Shown piece after piece: positions 5,572 to 5,996 of a stretch of 5,996 nt of DNA. A model generated the notes under the pieces. It was not told the origin of the DNA and did no database searches. It was given only the letters and a program-made list of their open reading frames with translations. Numbering within the stretch: the stretch's first letter is position 1; each line of letters opens with the position of its first letter. This stretch comes from Alphaproteobacteria bacterium (GTDB lineage Bacteria > Pseudomonadota > Alphaproteobacteria > JAAXGF01): contig JAAXGF010000273.1 of assembly GCA_012267605.1 (NCBI GenBank), forward strand, positions 1 to 5,996, in the 5' to 3' direction. Both the position numbers and the translations under genes were made by a program.

Positions 5572-5996
5572 CTACGTTTTATCCAGTTCGTTAATCTCGG
5601 CGAGTACCTGTTCGATATGGCCGGGAACCTTAACCTTTTGCCACGACTTCCGAACAACACCCTGTTCGTCGATAACGAAGGTTGACCTCTCAACGCCCAT
5701 GTATTTTCGACCATACATGCTCTTCTCGACCCAAACACCGAATCGCTCACAAAGCGTCTTGTCGGCATCCGCCGCGAGTTGAAATGTAAATTGTACTTGG
5801 CCTTGAATTTATCGTGGCTTCCAGTGCTGTCGGGTGAAACGCCAACAACCACAGCGCCGGAGTCGACAAAAGCGGAATAGTCATCGCGAAATCCGCACGC
5901 CTCCTTGGTACACCCTGGCGTATCATTCTTTGGGTAAAAATAGAGAACGACCTTTTGTCCCTTAAGTTCCGCCAAAGTAACTGCCCAGGTGCCTCA
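5572..5996 (-). pseudogene. bcp: Bcp/PrxQ-type thioredoxin-dependent peroxiredoxin, frameshifted and cut by the window edge
   Basis: An atypical two-cysteine peroxiredoxin that reduces hydrogen and organic peroxides with thioredoxin. The first part (from 5975) reads AELKG, VVLYFYPKNDTPGCTKEACG and VVGVSPDS, with peroxidatic and resolving cysteines in the order C-x4-C, as in E. coli Bcp Cys45/Cys50. After KYNLHF, near 5776-5786, the frame breaks. One missing base (most simply one C, CATTTCAACTC) moves the homology to the next frame, which continues LAADADKTLCERFGVWVEKS, MYGRKYMGVERSTFVIDEQG and ends NELDKT with TAG at 5572-5574. Joining the parts and adding about 23 missing N-terminal residues gives about 157 residues, matching E. 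coli Bcp (156). Unshifted, the frame runs on to 5427 with a meaningless tail. Upstream, an in-frame TGA occupies 5994-5996, the last bases of the window, so the only in-window start is TTG at 5975, lacking the usual first strand. Either a pseudogene or a sequencing error. Confidence 0.88.

Overview
The window looks like chromosomal DNA of a Gram-negative proteobacterium, probably an alphaproteobacterium. The evidence is a PagL-type outer-membrane lipid A deacylase, a periplasmic TAXI-type solute-binding protein, a short-form M17 aminopeptidase and moderately high GC. This assignment is an inference from gene families only; there is no rRNA or other phylogenetic marker. I see no tRNA, rRNA, CRISPR array, insertion sequence or integrase.

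Layout. One gene is on the + strand: a PagL-like outer-membrane protein (111-611). Everything else is on the - strand. It faces the PagL gene tail to tail across 24 bp, so the two units are convergent. Read in the direction of transcription (from high to low coordinates) the - strand carries: a bcp-type peroxiredoxin broken by a one-base deletion and cut by the window edge (5996-5572); pantothenate synthetase panC (about 5371-4484); a TAXI-family periplasmic binding protein (4481-3420) whose ATG lies 2 nt after the panC stop; an M17 leucyl aminopeptidase (3368-1992), 51 nt further on; after about 165 nt, a small single-pass membrane protein of unknown function (1826-1281); and, 12 nt later, a protein made almost wholly of seven gapless 26-residue HEAT-like repeats (1268-636).

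How the genes fit together. panC makes pantothenate for coenzyme A. The TAXI protein would capture a small organic acid or amino acid in the periplasm, but no TRAP membrane subunits are next to it. The aminopeptidase recycles peptides, and the peroxiredoxin removes peroxides. These are housekeeping functions with no obvious common pathway. The 2-nt panC/TAXI junction makes co-translation of that pair likely. The membrane protein and the HEAT-repeat protein form a second tight pair and could act together, with the membrane protein as an anchor for the repeat scaffold (inference).

Points most worth a second look: the PagL homologue has Asn where the characterised enzyme has its catalytic Glu; the peroxiredoxin has a clear single-base frameshift and perhaps a second lesion at the window edge; the HEAT protein is unusually regular; and the TAXI protein is an orphan coupled to panC. 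I did not find convincing evidence of a wholly new multi-gene system. The uncharacterised membrane/HEAT pair is the best candidate for undescribed biology.
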